A stretch of DNA of 64,000 bases, from NCBI GenBank assembly GCA_944321925.1, contig CALUND010000008.1, positions 59,170-123,169 of the forward strand, written 5' to 3'. This stretch comes from an uncultured Rikenellaceae bacterium (GTDB lineage Bacteria; Bacteroidota; Bacteroidia; Bacteroidales; Rikenellaceae). Of the stretch, positions 29,754 to 39,239 are shown in pieces. The position numbers and the translations under genes were made by a program. Under the pieces are notes generated by a model, which worked only from the letters and a program-made list of their open reading frames with translations, ran no database searches and was not told the DNA's origin. How positions within the stretch are numbered: the stretch's first letter is position 1; each line of letters opens with the position of its first letter.

Positions 29754-30656
29754 TTATCGCTGTTTGAATAGTTTGATCAACTCCGTCACATAATCTTCCG
29801 CCGTATCGACCGCCGCCGTATCGACTTTGCCCTGTTTCAAAATGGCATCGATCGCAGCAACCCGAACTTCCCAAGCCTTGCGATAACGCTGCCGAACTGC
29901 CGCAGAAGAGGTATCGGTCCAGACCTTGCGACCCGTCTCCGCATCCATCAGCTCCACGATCCCCACATCGGGCATCTCCTCCTCGCGACGATCGTAAATC
30001 CGTATGCCGATCAGATCGTGCTTCCGCGAAGCGATCTTCAATGCCTCCCGAAAAGGCTGCTCGTCCTGATCGGCATAGAGAAAATCCGACAACACGAAAG
30101 CCGTACTCCGTTTGGGCAACACATTGGTCAAATAACGCAACGGCTCCGACAGAGAGGTCCCCGCATCCTGCGGCACGAACCCGACAAGTTCCCGAATGAT
30201 GGCCAAAATATGGGCACGACCCTTCTTCGGCGGAATGAACTTCTCCACCTTGTCGCTGAACAGAATGCAACCGACCTTATCGTTGTTCTGCGACGCACTG
30301 AATGCCAGTACGGCAGCCACCTCCGTCGCGATATTTTTCTTCGTATGGGTCGTCGTACCGAAAAGCCGCGAACCGCTCACATCGACGAGCAACATCACCG
30401 TTAGTTCCCGCTCCTCCTCGTAAATCTTGATATGTGGCTTGCGAGAACGAGCCGTCACATTCCAGTCGATGTCGCGCACATCGTCTCCGAAACGGTACTC
30501 CCGAACCTCGCTGAACGACATGCCCCGCCCCCGGAAAGCACTATGGTACTTCCCCGCGAAGATCTCGTTGCTCAGCCCGCGACTCTTGATCTCGACCTTG
30601 CGGACACGCTTGAGAATCTCCCGCTCCGATTCGGTTTCGACAACTTTCTTCTCCAT
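29754..30656 (-). CDS. DUF58 protein of the MoxR/Bat operon
   Basis: The 300-residue protein carries the DUF58 signature YRFGDDVRDIDWNVTARS followed by a VWA-like region with LLVDVSGS. These soluble proteins are nearly always encoded next to a MoxR ATPase and are regarded as its partner. It starts four bases downstream of moxR and ends at the next start. Confidence 0.9.
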   Translation of the reverse strand: MEKKVVETESEREILKRVRKVEIKSRGLSNEIFAGKYHSAFRGRGMSFSEVREYRFGDDVRDIDWNVTARSRKPHIKIYEEERELTVMLLVDVSGSRLFGTTTHTKKNIATEVAAVLAFSASQNNDKVGCILFSDKVEKFIPPKKGRAHILAIIRELVGFVPQDAGTSLSEPLRYLTNVLPKRSTAFVLSDFLYADQDEQPFREALKIASRKHDLIGIRIYDRREEEMPDVGIVELMDAETGRKVWTDTSSAAVRQRYRKAWEVRVAAIDAILKQGKVDTAAVDTAEDYVTELIKLFKQR

Positions 30657-30660
30657 CTGC

Positions 30661-31659
30661 CTACGGAACGATGACGTTGTTCAATATCTCGGTGATGATC
30701 TCCTCGGTCGTAACATTTTCCGCTTCTGCCTCATACGTAAGGCCGATCCTGTGGCGCAACACATCGTGGCAAACCGCCCGAACGTCTTCCGGTATCACAT
30801 ATCCGCGCCGCTTGATGAATGCATAACTCTTGGCCGCCTTCGCCAACGAAATGCTGGCACGCGGAGATCCTCCGTAACTGATCAGCGAGGAGAGCTTGCC
30901 CAGGTTGTAATCCTGCGGTACACGGGTTGCAAAAATGATGTCGACGATGTATTTCTCGATCTTCTCGTCCATATAGACCTCCGTAACCACTTCGCGGGCA
31001 CGAACGATGTCTTCGGGCGAAATCACCCGATTGGGTCGGGGCATGCCCGCTCCCGAAAGGTTCATCCGGACGATATCGCGCTCTTCCTGCTTTTTGGGAT
31101 AGGTGATCTCCACCTTCAGCATGAAACGGTCGACCTGCGCCTCCGGCAACGGATAGGTACCCTCCTGCTCCAGCGGGTTTTGCGTCGCCATGACCAAAAA
31201 GGGCTGCGGAAGCGGGAAAGTCTCGTCGCCGATGGTAACCTGACGCTCCTGCATCGCCTCCAACAACGCACTCTGTACCTTCGCCGGGGAACGGTTGATC
31301 TCATCGGCCAAAACGAAGTTCGCGAATACCGGACCCTTCTTGACCGTAAACTCCTCGTTCTTCTGCGAATAGATCAATGTACCGATCAAATCGGCAGGGA
31401 GCAGATCCGGCGTGAACTGAATGCGGCTGAACCGAGCATCCACGGCCTGTGCCAAAGTGGTTATGGCCAATGTCTTAGCCAGTCCAGGAACACCCTCCAA
31501 CAAAATATGTCCGTTGGAAAGCAGGGCGATCAAAAGAGAATCGATCAGATGACGCTGACCGACGATCACTTTGCCCATCTCCATATTCAGGGTATCGACG
31601 AAAACGCTCTCACGCTCGATCCGTTCGTTCAGCTCCTTGATATTGATAACTTCGCTCAT
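30661..31659 (-). CDS. MoxR-family AAA+ ATPase
   Basis: The 332-residue ATPase is the first gene of the Bat operon. It shows Walker A GVPGLAKT, Walker B LADEINRSPAK, sensor 1 (ATQNPLEQEGTYPLPEAQ) and the MoxR-typical C-terminal helical bundle. MoxR proteins act as chaperone-like ATPases for VWA-domain partners, here DUF58 and BatA/BatB. Length and motifs are normal. Confidence 0.93.
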   Translation of the reverse strand: MSEVINIKELNERIERESVFVDTLNMEMGKVIVGQRHLIDSLLIALLSNGHILLEGVPGLAKTLAITTLAQAVDARFSRIQFTPDLLPADLIGTLIYSQKNEEFTVKKGPVFANFVLADEINRSPAKVQSALLEAMQERQVTIGDETFPLPQPFLVMATQNPLEQEGTYPLPEAQVDRFMLKVEITYPKKQEERDIVRMNLSGAGMPRPNRVISPEDIVRAREVVTEVYMDEKIEKYIVDIIFATRVPQDYNLGKLSSLISYGGSPRASISLAKAAKSYAFIKRRGYVIPEDVRAVCHDVLRHRIGLTYEAEAENVTTEEIITEILNNVIVP

Positions 31660-31717
31660 AAGAGAATCGGTTATGGTTGTATTTTTTGTTTGCTGTTATC
31701 TGCAACGTATTCACCTG

Positions 31718-31725
31718 CAAAATTA
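31718..31725 (-). promoter_or_regulatory. Possible -7 element of the moxR/bat operon
   Basis: TAATTTTG fits the -7 box, ~60 bases upstream of moxR, but no TTTG lies at the expected distance. Confidence 0.3.
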
Positions 31726-31895
31726 TTATTATTTTTCCGAAATCCTTTACCGAAAAAAAAGAACGACCCCTGCAAAGGAATGTCGCTTCCCTCAAATAAC
31801 AGATTTTGTACCACAAAATACTTTACCCCGTCTCTCCGACAAAAGATGCATGAAAAAACGATCGGATGCGGAGGTGGAATCCGGGATTTCCTTCG

Positions 31896-31903
31896 TAACT
31901 TTG
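31896..31903 (+). promoter_or_regulatory. -7 element of the UvrD-type helicase gene
   Basis: TAACTTTG is a full -7 match on the plus strand, 27 bases ahead of the GTG at 31930. There is no clear -33 box. Its position argues against the ATG at 31846. Confidence 0.4.
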
Positions 31904-31929
31904 GGGCGCAAAAAAAACGTCCATCCGTC

Positions 31930-34407
31930 GTGCCACATATTCTCGACCAACTCAATCCCGCTCAAAAAGAGGCGGTAATCAACTTCGACAAGCCCTCGCT
32001 CATCATTGCCGGTGCCGGCTCCGGCAAAACACGCGTGCTCACCTCCCGCATCGCCTACATGATCGAACAGGGCGTACCGCCCCCCGCTATCCTTGCGTTG
32101 ACCTTCACCAACAAAGCCGCCAACGAAATGCGGGAACGAATCGCCGAAATGGTCGGCGCTCCCAGCCGATACATCGTCATGGGGACATTCCACTCCGTCT
32201 TCTTACGTATCCTGCGCGCAGAGGCAGAACGGCTCGGATATCCCCCGGCCTTCACCATCTACGACACCACGGACAGTTGCAACCTCGTGAAAACAATCAT
32301 CCGGGAGATGTTGCTCGACGAAGAGACCTACAAATACAAAGCGATATTCGGTCGTATTTCCCGCCTGAAAAACGACCTGGTCCTGCCGTCCGACTACCAA
32401 GCCGATCCCGCCCTCTCGGGCGAAGACAAGAAACGTCAGATGCCCCAATTCGGCGAAATATACCGCCGCTACATGCAACGATGCCAGGCCAACGGAGCCA
32501 TGGACTTCGACGACCTACTTCTCAATATGAGCGTACTCTTCCGCCGATTCCCCGAAACCCTCGTTGAATACCAAAACCGATTCAAATACATCCTCGTCGA
32601 CGAATACCAGGACACCAACTACGCCCAGTACGTCATCGTCAAGGCGCTGGCCCGACACGGCAACCTCTGCGTAGTGGGAGACGACGCACAAAGCATCTAC
32701 TCCTTCCGGGGCGCACGAATCGAAAACATCCGCAATTTCATGCGGGATTTCCCGAACGCCTCCATCTTCAAACTCGAACAGAACTACCGATCTACCCAAA
32801 CCATCGTAGAGGCCGCCAACAGCGTCATCGAGATGAATCAGTGCAACCGCGACCTCAAGAAAAAATGCTTCTCGGCCGGTCCCTGCGGCGAAAACATCCG
32901 GGTGATCCGCGCCTACACCGACCGCGAAGAGGCTGAACTGGTGGTCGGGGAACTCCGGAACCGGGTGCGTAATGCGGGCGCACGATGGGACGACGTAGCC
33001 ATCCTCTATCGGGTCAATGCCCGTTCCCGGGTACTGGAAGAGTCGCTCAGACGACGGGATATCCCCTACAAAATATTCCGCGGGCACTCGTTCTTCGACC
33101 GGAAAGAGGTCAAAAACTTCATCGCCTACGTGCGACTGATCGTCAATCCCCGCGACGACGAGGCGTTCCGAAGAATCATCAACTTCCCCGCACGAGGCAT
33201 CGGCGATGTGACCATCGGAAAAATCGCATCGATCGCTGCCCGACAGGGCAAAAGCATGTGGGAAGCCCTCGGACAGCTCGAATGCAACACCCCCGAAGAG
33301 AAAACCCTCGCAAAAAAAACAACCGCATTCGTCGACCTGATCCGCTCGCTCTCCGAAGCCCGCAATCAATTGAACCTTTACGATTTCGGAGTGGAGGTGG
33401 CGACCCGAACCGGAATCATTGGCGCTTACAAAGCCGAAAATACCCCCGAAGCCGCCAATGCACTGGAAAATATCTACGAAGTACTCAATTCGATGGAGCT
33501 GTTCCGTCAACAGCGGGAAGAAGAGATGACCGCCGAAGAGTCGGATCCGCTTCCTGTCGTATCGGTCGAAGAGTGGCTGCAGAACGTCGCCCTCATGACC
33601 GACATGGACAACGACGACCCCGGAAACGACAACAAGGTGACGCTGATGACGATCCACTCCTCGAAAGGCCTGGAGTTCCGCTATGTCTTCATCGTTGGCC
33701 TGGAAGACGAACAATTCCCCAGCCAACGCAGCGGCACGGAAGAGGAGATCGAAGAGGAACGAAGACTCTTCTATGTCGCCCTGACCCGCGCAAAAGAGTC
33801 GGCCACACTCTCGTTCTGCGAATCCCGCTTCGATCGGGGCAGCATGCAGTTCTGCCATCCGAGCCGTTTCCTGCGTGAAATCAACAAAAAATACCTTACG
33901 GGATCCCCCATCGATGAGGATGATGACAGATTCACCCCTCGATTCGGCATGCAGAACGGATTCGGATCCCGCAACGGGTTCGCCACCCGAAATGTATCAG
34001 CCCGTCCGGCCGAACCTTCCAGACGTTATGGCCCGGAACGAACAGACCATACGCCCAGGACAATGTGGCAAGCCCGATCGGGTTCGGCCGCAAACTTCCC
34101 GCCCCAACCGTCTTCTCCGCAGAAAGTGAAGCCGACCCGACCCGATTCCCGTTTCCGAAAAATCGGCGGCGTGCCGACCTCATCCCGACCGGAATCCCCC
34201 GCATCTTCCCCTACCGGCAACGCCGTCAATGGACAATACCATAGCGGCATGCGTGTATCGCATCCGAAATTCGGGCCCGGAACAATCGACACCATCGAAA
34301 CGAGCACTACGACGGACGATCTGAAAATCACCGTCGTGTTCGACGATCGGGGCGTCGGCCGCAAAACGTTGCTCAGCAAATTCGCCCGTCTGACAATCCT
34401 CGGATAA
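31930..34407 (+). CDS. UvrD/PcrA-type ATP-dependent DNA helicase
   Basis: The 825-residue superfamily 1 helicase works in DNA repair and replication. It begins with the Q-motif region (LDQLNPAQKEAV), then Walker A GAGSGKT, motif Ia TFTNKAANEM, Walker B DEYQDTN, QNYRST, and the C-terminal motifs TIHSSKGLEF and VALTRAKE. Residues ~670-760 are a variable linker; the last ~55 (SHPKFGPGTI onward) form the Tudor-like domain that ties PcrA to RNA polymerase. I propose a GTG start at 31930, because it follows the -7 box at 31896 and gives the canonical N-terminus. The ATG at 31846 adds 28 unusual residues. Confidence 0.92.
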   Translation: MPHILDQLNPAQKEAVINFDKPSLIIAGAGSGKTRVLTSRIAYMIEQGVPPPAILALTFTNKAANEMRERIAEMVGAPSRYIVMGTFHSVFLRILRAEAERLGYPPAFTIYDTTDSCNLVKTIIREMLLDEETYKYKAIFGRISRLKNDLVLPSDYQADPALSGEDKKRQMPQFGEIYRRYMQRCQANGAMDFDDLLLNMSVLFRRFPETLVEYQNRFKYILVDEYQDTNYAQYVIVKALARHGNLCVVGDDAQSIYSFRGARIENIRNFMRDFPNASIFKLEQNYRSTQTIVEAANSVIEMNQCNRDLKKKCFSAGPCGENIRVIRAYTDREEAELVVGELRNRVRNAGARWDDVAILYRVNARSRVLEESLRRRDIPYKIFRGHSFFDRKEVKNFIAYVRLIVNPRDDEAFRRIINFPARGIGDVTIGKIASIAARQGKSMWEALGQLECNTPEEKTLAKKTTAFVDLIRSLSEARNQLNLYDFGVEVATRTGIIGAYKAENTPEAANALENIYEVLNSMELFRQQREEEMTAEESDPLPVVSVEEWLQNVALMTDMDNDDPGNDNKVTLMTIHSSKGLEFRYVFIVGLEDEQFPSQRSGTEEEIEEERRLFYVALTRAKESATLSFCESRFDRGSMQFCHPSRFLREINKKYLTGSPIDEDDDRFTPRFGMQNGFGSRNGFATRNVSARPAEPSRRYGPERTDHTPRTMWQARSGSAANFPPQPSSPQKVKPTRPDSRFRKIGGVPTSSRPESPASSPTGNAVNGQYHSGMRVSHPKFGPGTIDTIETSTTTDDLKITVVFDDRGVGRKTLLSKFARLTILG

Positions 34408-34439
34408 CCCAAAATACAAACCCGTCAAATCGGACAGCC

Positions 34440-34781
34440 ATGAAAGGCATCTTCTATCTGCTTCTTGCCTACCTGATCGGCGACGGACTCTCCCGACTCA
34501 TAGGCGGATTCATGCCCGGAAGCGTTCTCGGAATGCTCGTGCTCTTCGGCGCCCTCGAATGCAAAATCGTGAAACGCGAAGAGGTCGCCGGAGCATCTAC
34601 CCTGCTCCTTCGTCACATGATCCTCTTTTTCGTCCCGATCGGCGTAGGACTGATCGCCTCCTACCGAATCGTAGGATTCGACCTGCTGGCCATCGCCGCC
34701 ACCCTGGTGATCACAACCCTGCTGGTAATTGCCGTCGTCGGCTGGATGCAACAAAAAACAGGAGGACAACACCATGCCTGA
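34440..34781 (+). CDS. lrgA: LrgA/CidA-family membrane protein
   Basis: The 113-residue protein has four hydrophobic helices and the family stretch RLIGGFMPGSVLGMLVLF. LrgA/CidA proteins resemble holins and, with LrgB, influence murein hydrolase activity or export of small metabolites such as pyruvate. It overlaps lrgB by eight bases and starts 32 bases after the helicase gene, so it may share that transcript. Confidence 0.87.
   Translation: MKGIFYLLLAYLIGDGLSRLIGGFMPGSVLGMLVLFGALECKIVKREEVAGASTLLLRHMILFFVPIGVGLIASYRIVGFDLLAIAATLVITTLLVIAVVGWMQQKTGGQHHA
34760..34765 (+). promoter_or_regulatory. Strong Shine-Dalgarno sequence before lrgB
   Basis: AGGAGG lies 8 bases before the lrgB ATG inside the end of lrgA. 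Such a strong site is uncommon in this window and supports the start at 34774. Confidence 0.6.
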
Positions 34782-35478
34782 AACCCTCTACGCATTCCTC
34801 CGCTCGGAACTCTTCCTGCTGACGCTGACCGTCGGCGTATACGGCTTTGCCCGATGGCTCTACAACCGTACCCACAAAGCGATCCTCAATCCATTGATCG
34901 TCTCGATGGCAATCATCATCGGATTTCTCAAGCTCTCCGGAATCGAATATGCCACCTATTACGAAGCCAACGACATCATCAACTTCCTGCTGGGACTATC
35001 GGTCGTGGCCCTGGGATATCTACTTTTCGAAAATCTGGAGCATATCCGAGGAAATATCCTTTCGATCCTCCTGTCGGTCTTCGCCGGCAGCCTCGTCAGC
35101 GTACTGAGCGTCGTCGGTCTGGCTCTCCTCTTCCGAATCGACCACACCATTATCGCCTCCCTCGAACCCAAATCGGTAACCACACCCATTGCCGTCGAAC
35201 TGAGCCGCAATGCCGGCGGAATACCCGCCCTCACCTCCATGGCCGTAATCGTGGTCGGTCTGCTCGGCAGTCTTCTGGGCCCTCGTCTGCTTCGATTGAT
35301 CGGCGTCGATGATCCGATCGCCTGTGGACTCGCCCTCGGAGCCGCATCGCATGCCGTAGGTACGGCCAAAGCCATGGAAATGGGCGCAGTCCAAGGTGCA
35401 GTCGGCGGTGCAGCCATCGCTATCGCTGGCGTCATGACGGCCCTGGTCATGCCCATCGTCGAAAAAATACTTTTCTAA
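34774..35478 (+). CDS. lrgB: LrgB/CidB-family membrane protein
   Basis: The 234-residue protein has about seven hydrophobic helices with the LrgB signatures EPKSVTTPIAVELS and ASHAVGTAKAMEMG. It is the partner of the preceding LrgA. Start at 34774 rests on the Shine-Dalgarno sequence and on homologues; the longer frame from 34729 adds residues read from within lrgA. Nth follows 11 bases downstream. Confidence 0.9.
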   Translation: MPETLYAFLRSELFLLTLTVGVYGFARWLYNRTHKAILNPLIVSMAIIIGFLKLSGIEYATYYEANDIINFLLGLSVVALGYLLFENLEHIRGNILSILLSVFAGSLVSVLSVVGLALLFRIDHTIIASLEPKSVTTPIAVELSRNAGGIPALTSMAVIVVGLLGSLLGPRLLRLIGVDDPIACGLALGAASHAVGTAKAMEMGAVQGAVGGAAIAIAGVMTALVMPIVEKILF

Positions 35479-35489
35479 TCGATCGCCCC

Positions 35490-36164
35490 ATGAAAAGAGA
35501 AGAACGCTACAAAGGCATCATCGAATGGTTCTCCCAGAACATGCCCGTCGCGGAAACCGAACTGAACTATACCGATCCCTATCAATTGCTGGTGGCAGTG
35601 ATACTCTCCGCCCAATGCACCGACAAACGGGTCAACCTCACTACACCCGCCCTGTTCGAGCGCTTTCCGACCCCTCAGTCCATGGCAAAAGCGGAGGCCG
35701 ACGAAATTTATCCCTACATCCGAAGTATCTCCTACCCCAACAACAAAGCGAAAAACCTCGCTGCCATGGCCCGCATGCTCTGCGCGGAGTTCGGTGGAAA
35801 AGTTCCGGACGACATCGAGCAGCTCCAACGACTGCCCGGCGTCGGCAGAAAAACCGCAAACGTGGTGGGGGCCGTACTCTACAACAAATTCGTCATGCCG
35901 GTCGATACGCACGTCTTCCGGGTATCGGCTCGCATCGGGTTGACCATCCAAGCGAAAACGCCCCTACAAACAGAGCTCCAGCTCACCGAGCACCTGCCCG
36001 CCGAACTGCTCCCCAAAGCCCACCACTGGCTCATCCTGCACGGCCGTTACGTCTGCACGGCCCGAAAGCCCAAATGCGAAACGTGCGGCATCGCTCCCTG
36101 GTGCAAAAAATACCAAGAAGACCGATCGGCAAATGCGAAAAAAGAGAAAAAATCCGTTAAGTAA
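35490..36164 (+). CDS. nth: Endonuclease III (DNA glycosylase/AP lyase)
   Basis: The 224-residue base-excision-repair enzyme removes oxidised pyrimidines and nicks the abasic site. It shows the helix-hairpin-helix LPGVGRKTANVV with the catalytic Lys, the catalytic Asp in VDTHVFRV, and four cysteines in C-X6-C-X2-C-X5-C spacing at the C-terminus for the 4Fe-4S cluster. A Lys-rich tail of about 15 residues follows the cluster. Confidence 0.95.
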   Translation: MKREERYKGIIEWFSQNMPVAETELNYTDPYQLLVAVILSAQCTDKRVNLTTPALFERFPTPQSMAKAEADEIYPYIRSISYPNNKAKNLAAMARMLCAEFGGKVPDDIEQLQRLPGVGRKTANVVGAVLYNKFVMPVDTHVFRVSARIGLTIQAKTPLQTELQLTEHLPAELLPKAHHWLILHGRYVCTARKPKCETCGIAPWCKKYQEDRSANAKKEKKSVK

Positions 36165-36188
36165 TCGGCCGACAGCCGGAAAAACATG

Positions 36189-36219
36189 TTTGTCGCGCCA
36201 CAAAAAAAAGTTACATTTG
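36189..36219 (+). promoter_or_regulatory. Promoter of the S41 protease gene
   Basis: TTTG at 36189-36192 and TACATTTG at 36212-36219, spacer 19 bp, full consensus, 22 bases ahead of the ATG. Confidence 0.75.
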
Positions 36220-36241
36220 TGCAACCTCTCTCTACAGAGTC

Positions 36242-37966
36242 ATGAATAAACTGTTCCGAACAATCCTGTCGATCATCCTCCTGCTGAATAGCGTGGCCTG
36301 CGATAAAAACGACGTCTTCAGCGACGAATCGGGAGATCCGCTTCTCCTCTCCCGCAGCGAAATCATCGTCTCCTCGGCCGGCCGCTCCGTGAACCTCGGC
36401 ATCACCTCCCAAACGGCTGATTGGACCATAACGGGAGCTACCGATTGGTGCTCGGTATCCCCCACTGCCGGTCCGGCCGGAACGTCGATCGTGGAGATCA
36501 CGATCAGTTCCAGCATCCTCTCCGAACGCCGTTCAACCACCCTGACCGTGACAGCAGGAGACAACGTCAAAACCGTAAACATCACCCAAAAATCGATCGA
36601 TGAACCCGGCGACGACCCCGAAGAGAATCCCGACGCCGATGCCAACCGCTGGATATACAGCACCCTCGGCGAATGGTATCTGTGGAACGACGAAATATTG
36701 GCGAAAACCCCCTTCTACAACCAAGGGTACGAATCGTTCTTCAACAACCTGCTGATCAGCCTCGCTGGAAACAGCCTCGACGGCCGATACAACGAGGAGG
36801 GCGATCGGTATCTGTTCTCGAAAATCAGCCGCACGGCATTGACCCGAGCCTCACAAATCGAAACTACCTATGGCTTCGGAGTCGGATTCATCTGGACCTC
36901 CTATGCCCAGACCCAAATGGTCGGCCGCATAACCTACGTACAAAAAGGTTCTCCCGCCGACCGCGCCGGACTGAAAAGAGGCACCTGGATTCACAAAATC
37001 GCAGGACAAGACATCACCGAAGACAACTACCTCCAACTGCTCTCTACCGCAACCGGAACGACCTCGTTCAGCACATGCAGAATCGCCTACACGAACGGAA
37101 CCATACAGATCATCCCGCTCGACAAAGACTACACGCTCACCGCCGAAGCGATCGGAAACAACCCCATCGTGCAGGATACCGTCCTCATGCGCGGCGGGAA
37201 AAAAGTGGGCTACCTCGCTTACAACTCCTTCTCGAGAGGTTACAACGACTATGACGCCTCATCCGTCGAGTACGAAACCGAGCTGCGCAATGTCTTCTCA
37301 ACGTTCCGGAACGAAGGCGTCGAGGAGTTCGTGCTCGACCTCCGGTACAACCCGGGCGGCCTCGTCGTCATGAGTCAACTGCTCGGCAGCCTGATCTGTC
37401 CGCAAAGCGCCTTCGGGGAGACGTTCGCCCTCCTCACATACAACGACGACAAGCAGGATGCAAACCGGACACTGCCTTTCCTGGAGTCGGAAGCGGCGAT
37501 CAACATCGATATGGACCACATCTATATCATCACATCGACCCAAACCGCCTCGGCCTCCGAACTCCTCATCAACGGACTCCGCGGAATCGGTGTACAGGTG
37601 ACCCTCGTCGGAGGACAAACCGTCGGCAAAAACGTGGGTTCGGATCACTATACCTCGACCTTCGGAGATTACGTCTACGCCATGGATCCCATCACTTTCC
37701 TGTGCAGCAATGCAGCGGGTTCATCCAGCTATTCCGCTGGATTTTACCCCAATTACACCGTCAACGAATGGGAAGAATATGGCACATGGTACGGATTGGG
37801 CGATCAAAACGAGATCATGTTACAGACCGTTCTCGAATTGATCGACGGAACGGCTCTTCCGCTACAGGTACCGAATCGAACCACTCCGACAGCCCCGCTC
37901 CTGGCCCCCTTCTCCTCATCCGACCTGCTGCTCGGAGGGAACATCATCCTCCCAAACGAAAAATAA
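36242..37966 (+). CDS. S41-family (C-terminal-processing type) protease, lipoprotein with BACON domain
   Basis: The 574-residue protein has a lipoprotein signal (MNKLFRTILSIILLLNSVAC), so it is membrane anchored outside the cytosol. A BACON-type Ig-like domain follows at ~residues 35-120 (SQTADWTITGATDWCSVSP). Next come a helical region, a PDZ domain (VQKGSPADRAGLKRGTWIHK, ~235-300) and the S41 catalytic domain with QTASASELLINGLRG (nucleophile Ser) and a Lys in GQTVGKNVGS. Such surface proteases are common in Bacteroidales; BACON domains are thought to bind glycans or mucin. It has its own promoter. Confidence 0.9.
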   Translation: MNKLFRTILSIILLLNSVACDKNDVFSDESGDPLLLSRSEIIVSSAGRSVNLGITSQTADWTITGATDWCSVSPTAGPAGTSIVEITISSSILSERRSTTLTVTAGDNVKTVNITQKSIDEPGDDPEENPDADANRWIYSTLGEWYLWNDEILAKTPFYNQGYESFFNNLLISLAGNSLDGRYNEEGDRYLFSKISRTALTRASQIETTYGFGVGFIWTSYAQTQMVGRITYVQKGSPADRAGLKRGTWIHKIAGQDITEDNYLQLLSTATGTTSFSTCRIAYTNGTIQIIPLDKDYTLTAEAIGNNPIVQDTVLMRGGKKVGYLAYNSFSRGYNDYDASSVEYETELRNVFSTFRNEGVEEFVLDLRYNPGGLVVMSQLLGSLICPQSAFGETFALLTYNDDKQDANRTLPFLESEAAINIDMDHIYIITSTQTASASELLINGLRGIGVQVTLVGGQTVGKNVGSDHYTSTFGDYVYAMDPITFLCSNAAGSSSYSAGFYPNYTVNEWEEYGTWYGLGDQNEIMLQTVLELIDGTALPLQVPNRTTPTAPLLAPFSSSDLLLGGNIILPNEK

Positions 37967-38053
37967 GGATTCCGAACGGGTCAAACAACGAAGATAACAC
38001 TCTGCATATAGGCACATTAACCGACAAACGCTCCAAAAAAGAGAGGCCGTCTG

Positions 38054-38084
38054 TTCGTCGTTCCGATTTTTTTCCGTACCTTCG
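38054..38084 (+). promoter_or_regulatory. Probable promoter of nrnA
   Basis: TTCG at 38054-38057 and TACCTTCG at 38077-38084, spacer 19 bp; each box has one C where the consensus has T. Confidence 0.45.
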
Positions 38085-38105
38085 TAAACTCATGCTGCAA
38101 CGAAA

Positions 38106-39146
38106 ATGGAAATCAGCGCGCAAAAAATAGCCCGTCTCCGCAAGATGCTCTCTCCCGCCGGCAAACGGATCGTGGTGCTCTCGCACTACAATCCCGACGG
38201 GGATGCCATCGGTTCTTCGCTGGCATGGTGTAAAATACTCGAAGAGATGGGACATGAAGTCACGTGTGTCGTCCCCAACAAATACCCCTATTTCCTCGAC
38301 TGGATCGAAGGAATCGACCGAATCAAAATCTTCAAGGATGACTCGGACGGAAAAACCGCGGAAGCGATCCGCTCGGCCGAGATCATCTGCTGTCTCGACT
38401 TCAACACCATCTCCAGAATGGAAGGGCTTTCGGAGCTCATCCTCGAAAACAACACCGCACAAAAACTGCTGATCGACCACCATTTGCAACCCCCGCGCAA
38501 CTACTACGATCTCATGTTCTCCTGTCCGGAGGCCTCCTCGACCTGCTACCTGCTCTGCAAAATCATCGAAAAACTGTGCGGGACAGAGGCTATCGACCAA
38601 CCCATGGCCACGGCCCTCTACGTAGGCATGATGACCGATACGGGAAATTTCACCTTCAGCAACTTGACGCCTGACCTCTATCGGACCATCGCCATGCTCG
38701 TAGAAAAAGGCATCGACATTCCCCGAATCAACGTCGAAGTATACAACTCCTTCACCGAAGGACGTGTGCGGCTCCTCAGCTATGCCCTGGGTCCCAAAAT
38801 GCAACTCATAGAGAACGGAACCGTCGCATACATCGCTCTGAAAGAGGGAGAACTGAGACGTTTCGGATTCCAACAGGGCGACAGCGAAGGATTCGTAAAC
38901 TATCCGCTCTCCATCAAAAACGTACGGATGTCGGCCATGTTCCTTCAAACTCGCCGGTTCATCCGAGTCTCGCTTCGGTCGCGTGGCGACGTCGATGTGA
39001 ACGTATTCGCCCGTCGTTACTTCAACGGAGGTGGACACCGCAATGCGGCCGGCGGGAAATCGATGGTCTCGATGGAAGAGACCATCGACCACTACAAACA
39101 GGCCGTACAGGAGTTTTTTCACCCTGAAGAGGCTCAAAACGCGTAA
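38106..39146 (+). CDS. nrnA: DHH-family oligoribonuclease / pAp phosphatase (NrnA-like)
   Basis: The 346-residue protein has the DHH motifs SHYNPDGDAIGSS near the start and LLIDHH in the middle, and the DHHA1 C-terminal GGGHRNAAGG. NrnA enzymes degrade 2-5-mer RNAs and 3'-phosphoadenosine 5'-phosphate. Length and motifs are normal. Confidence 0.92.
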   Translation: MEISAQKIARLRKMLSPAGKRIVVLSHYNPDGDAIGSSLAWCKILEEMGHEVTCVVPNKYPYFLDWIEGIDRIKIFKDDSDGKTAEAIRSAEIICCLDFNTISRMEGLSELILENNTAQKLLIDHHLQPPRNYYDLMFSCPEASSTCYLLCKIIEKLCGTEAIDQPMATALYVGMMTDTGNFTFSNLTPDLYRTIAMLVEKGIDIPRINVEVYNSFTEGRVRLLSYALGPKMQLIENGTVAYIALKEGELRRFGFQQGDSEGFVNYPLSIKNVRMSAMFLQTRRFIRVSLRSRGDVDVNVFARRYFNGGGHRNAAGGKSMVSMEETIDHYKQAVQEFFHPEEAQNA

Positions 39147-39239
39147 CGCGCCCCGCACGACACGAAATCACTCATGCCCGGGCGTCCCTTTTCCGCCCTG
39201 CCGATTCCCTCATGATTTTCGATTTCCTCATGATTTTAT

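Noticed and set aside
30427..31929. N-terminal extension of the helicase frame
   Set aside because: It is open only because it mirrors the DUF58/MoxR genes; the helicase begins near 31930.
32515..33858. 447-codon open frame on the minus strand within the UvrD-type gene
   Set aside because: Antisense to conserved helicase motifs; no domain and low-complexity composition.
37944..39158. 404-codon open frame on the minus strand across nrnA
   Set aside because: Shadow of a well-conserved DHH-family gene.
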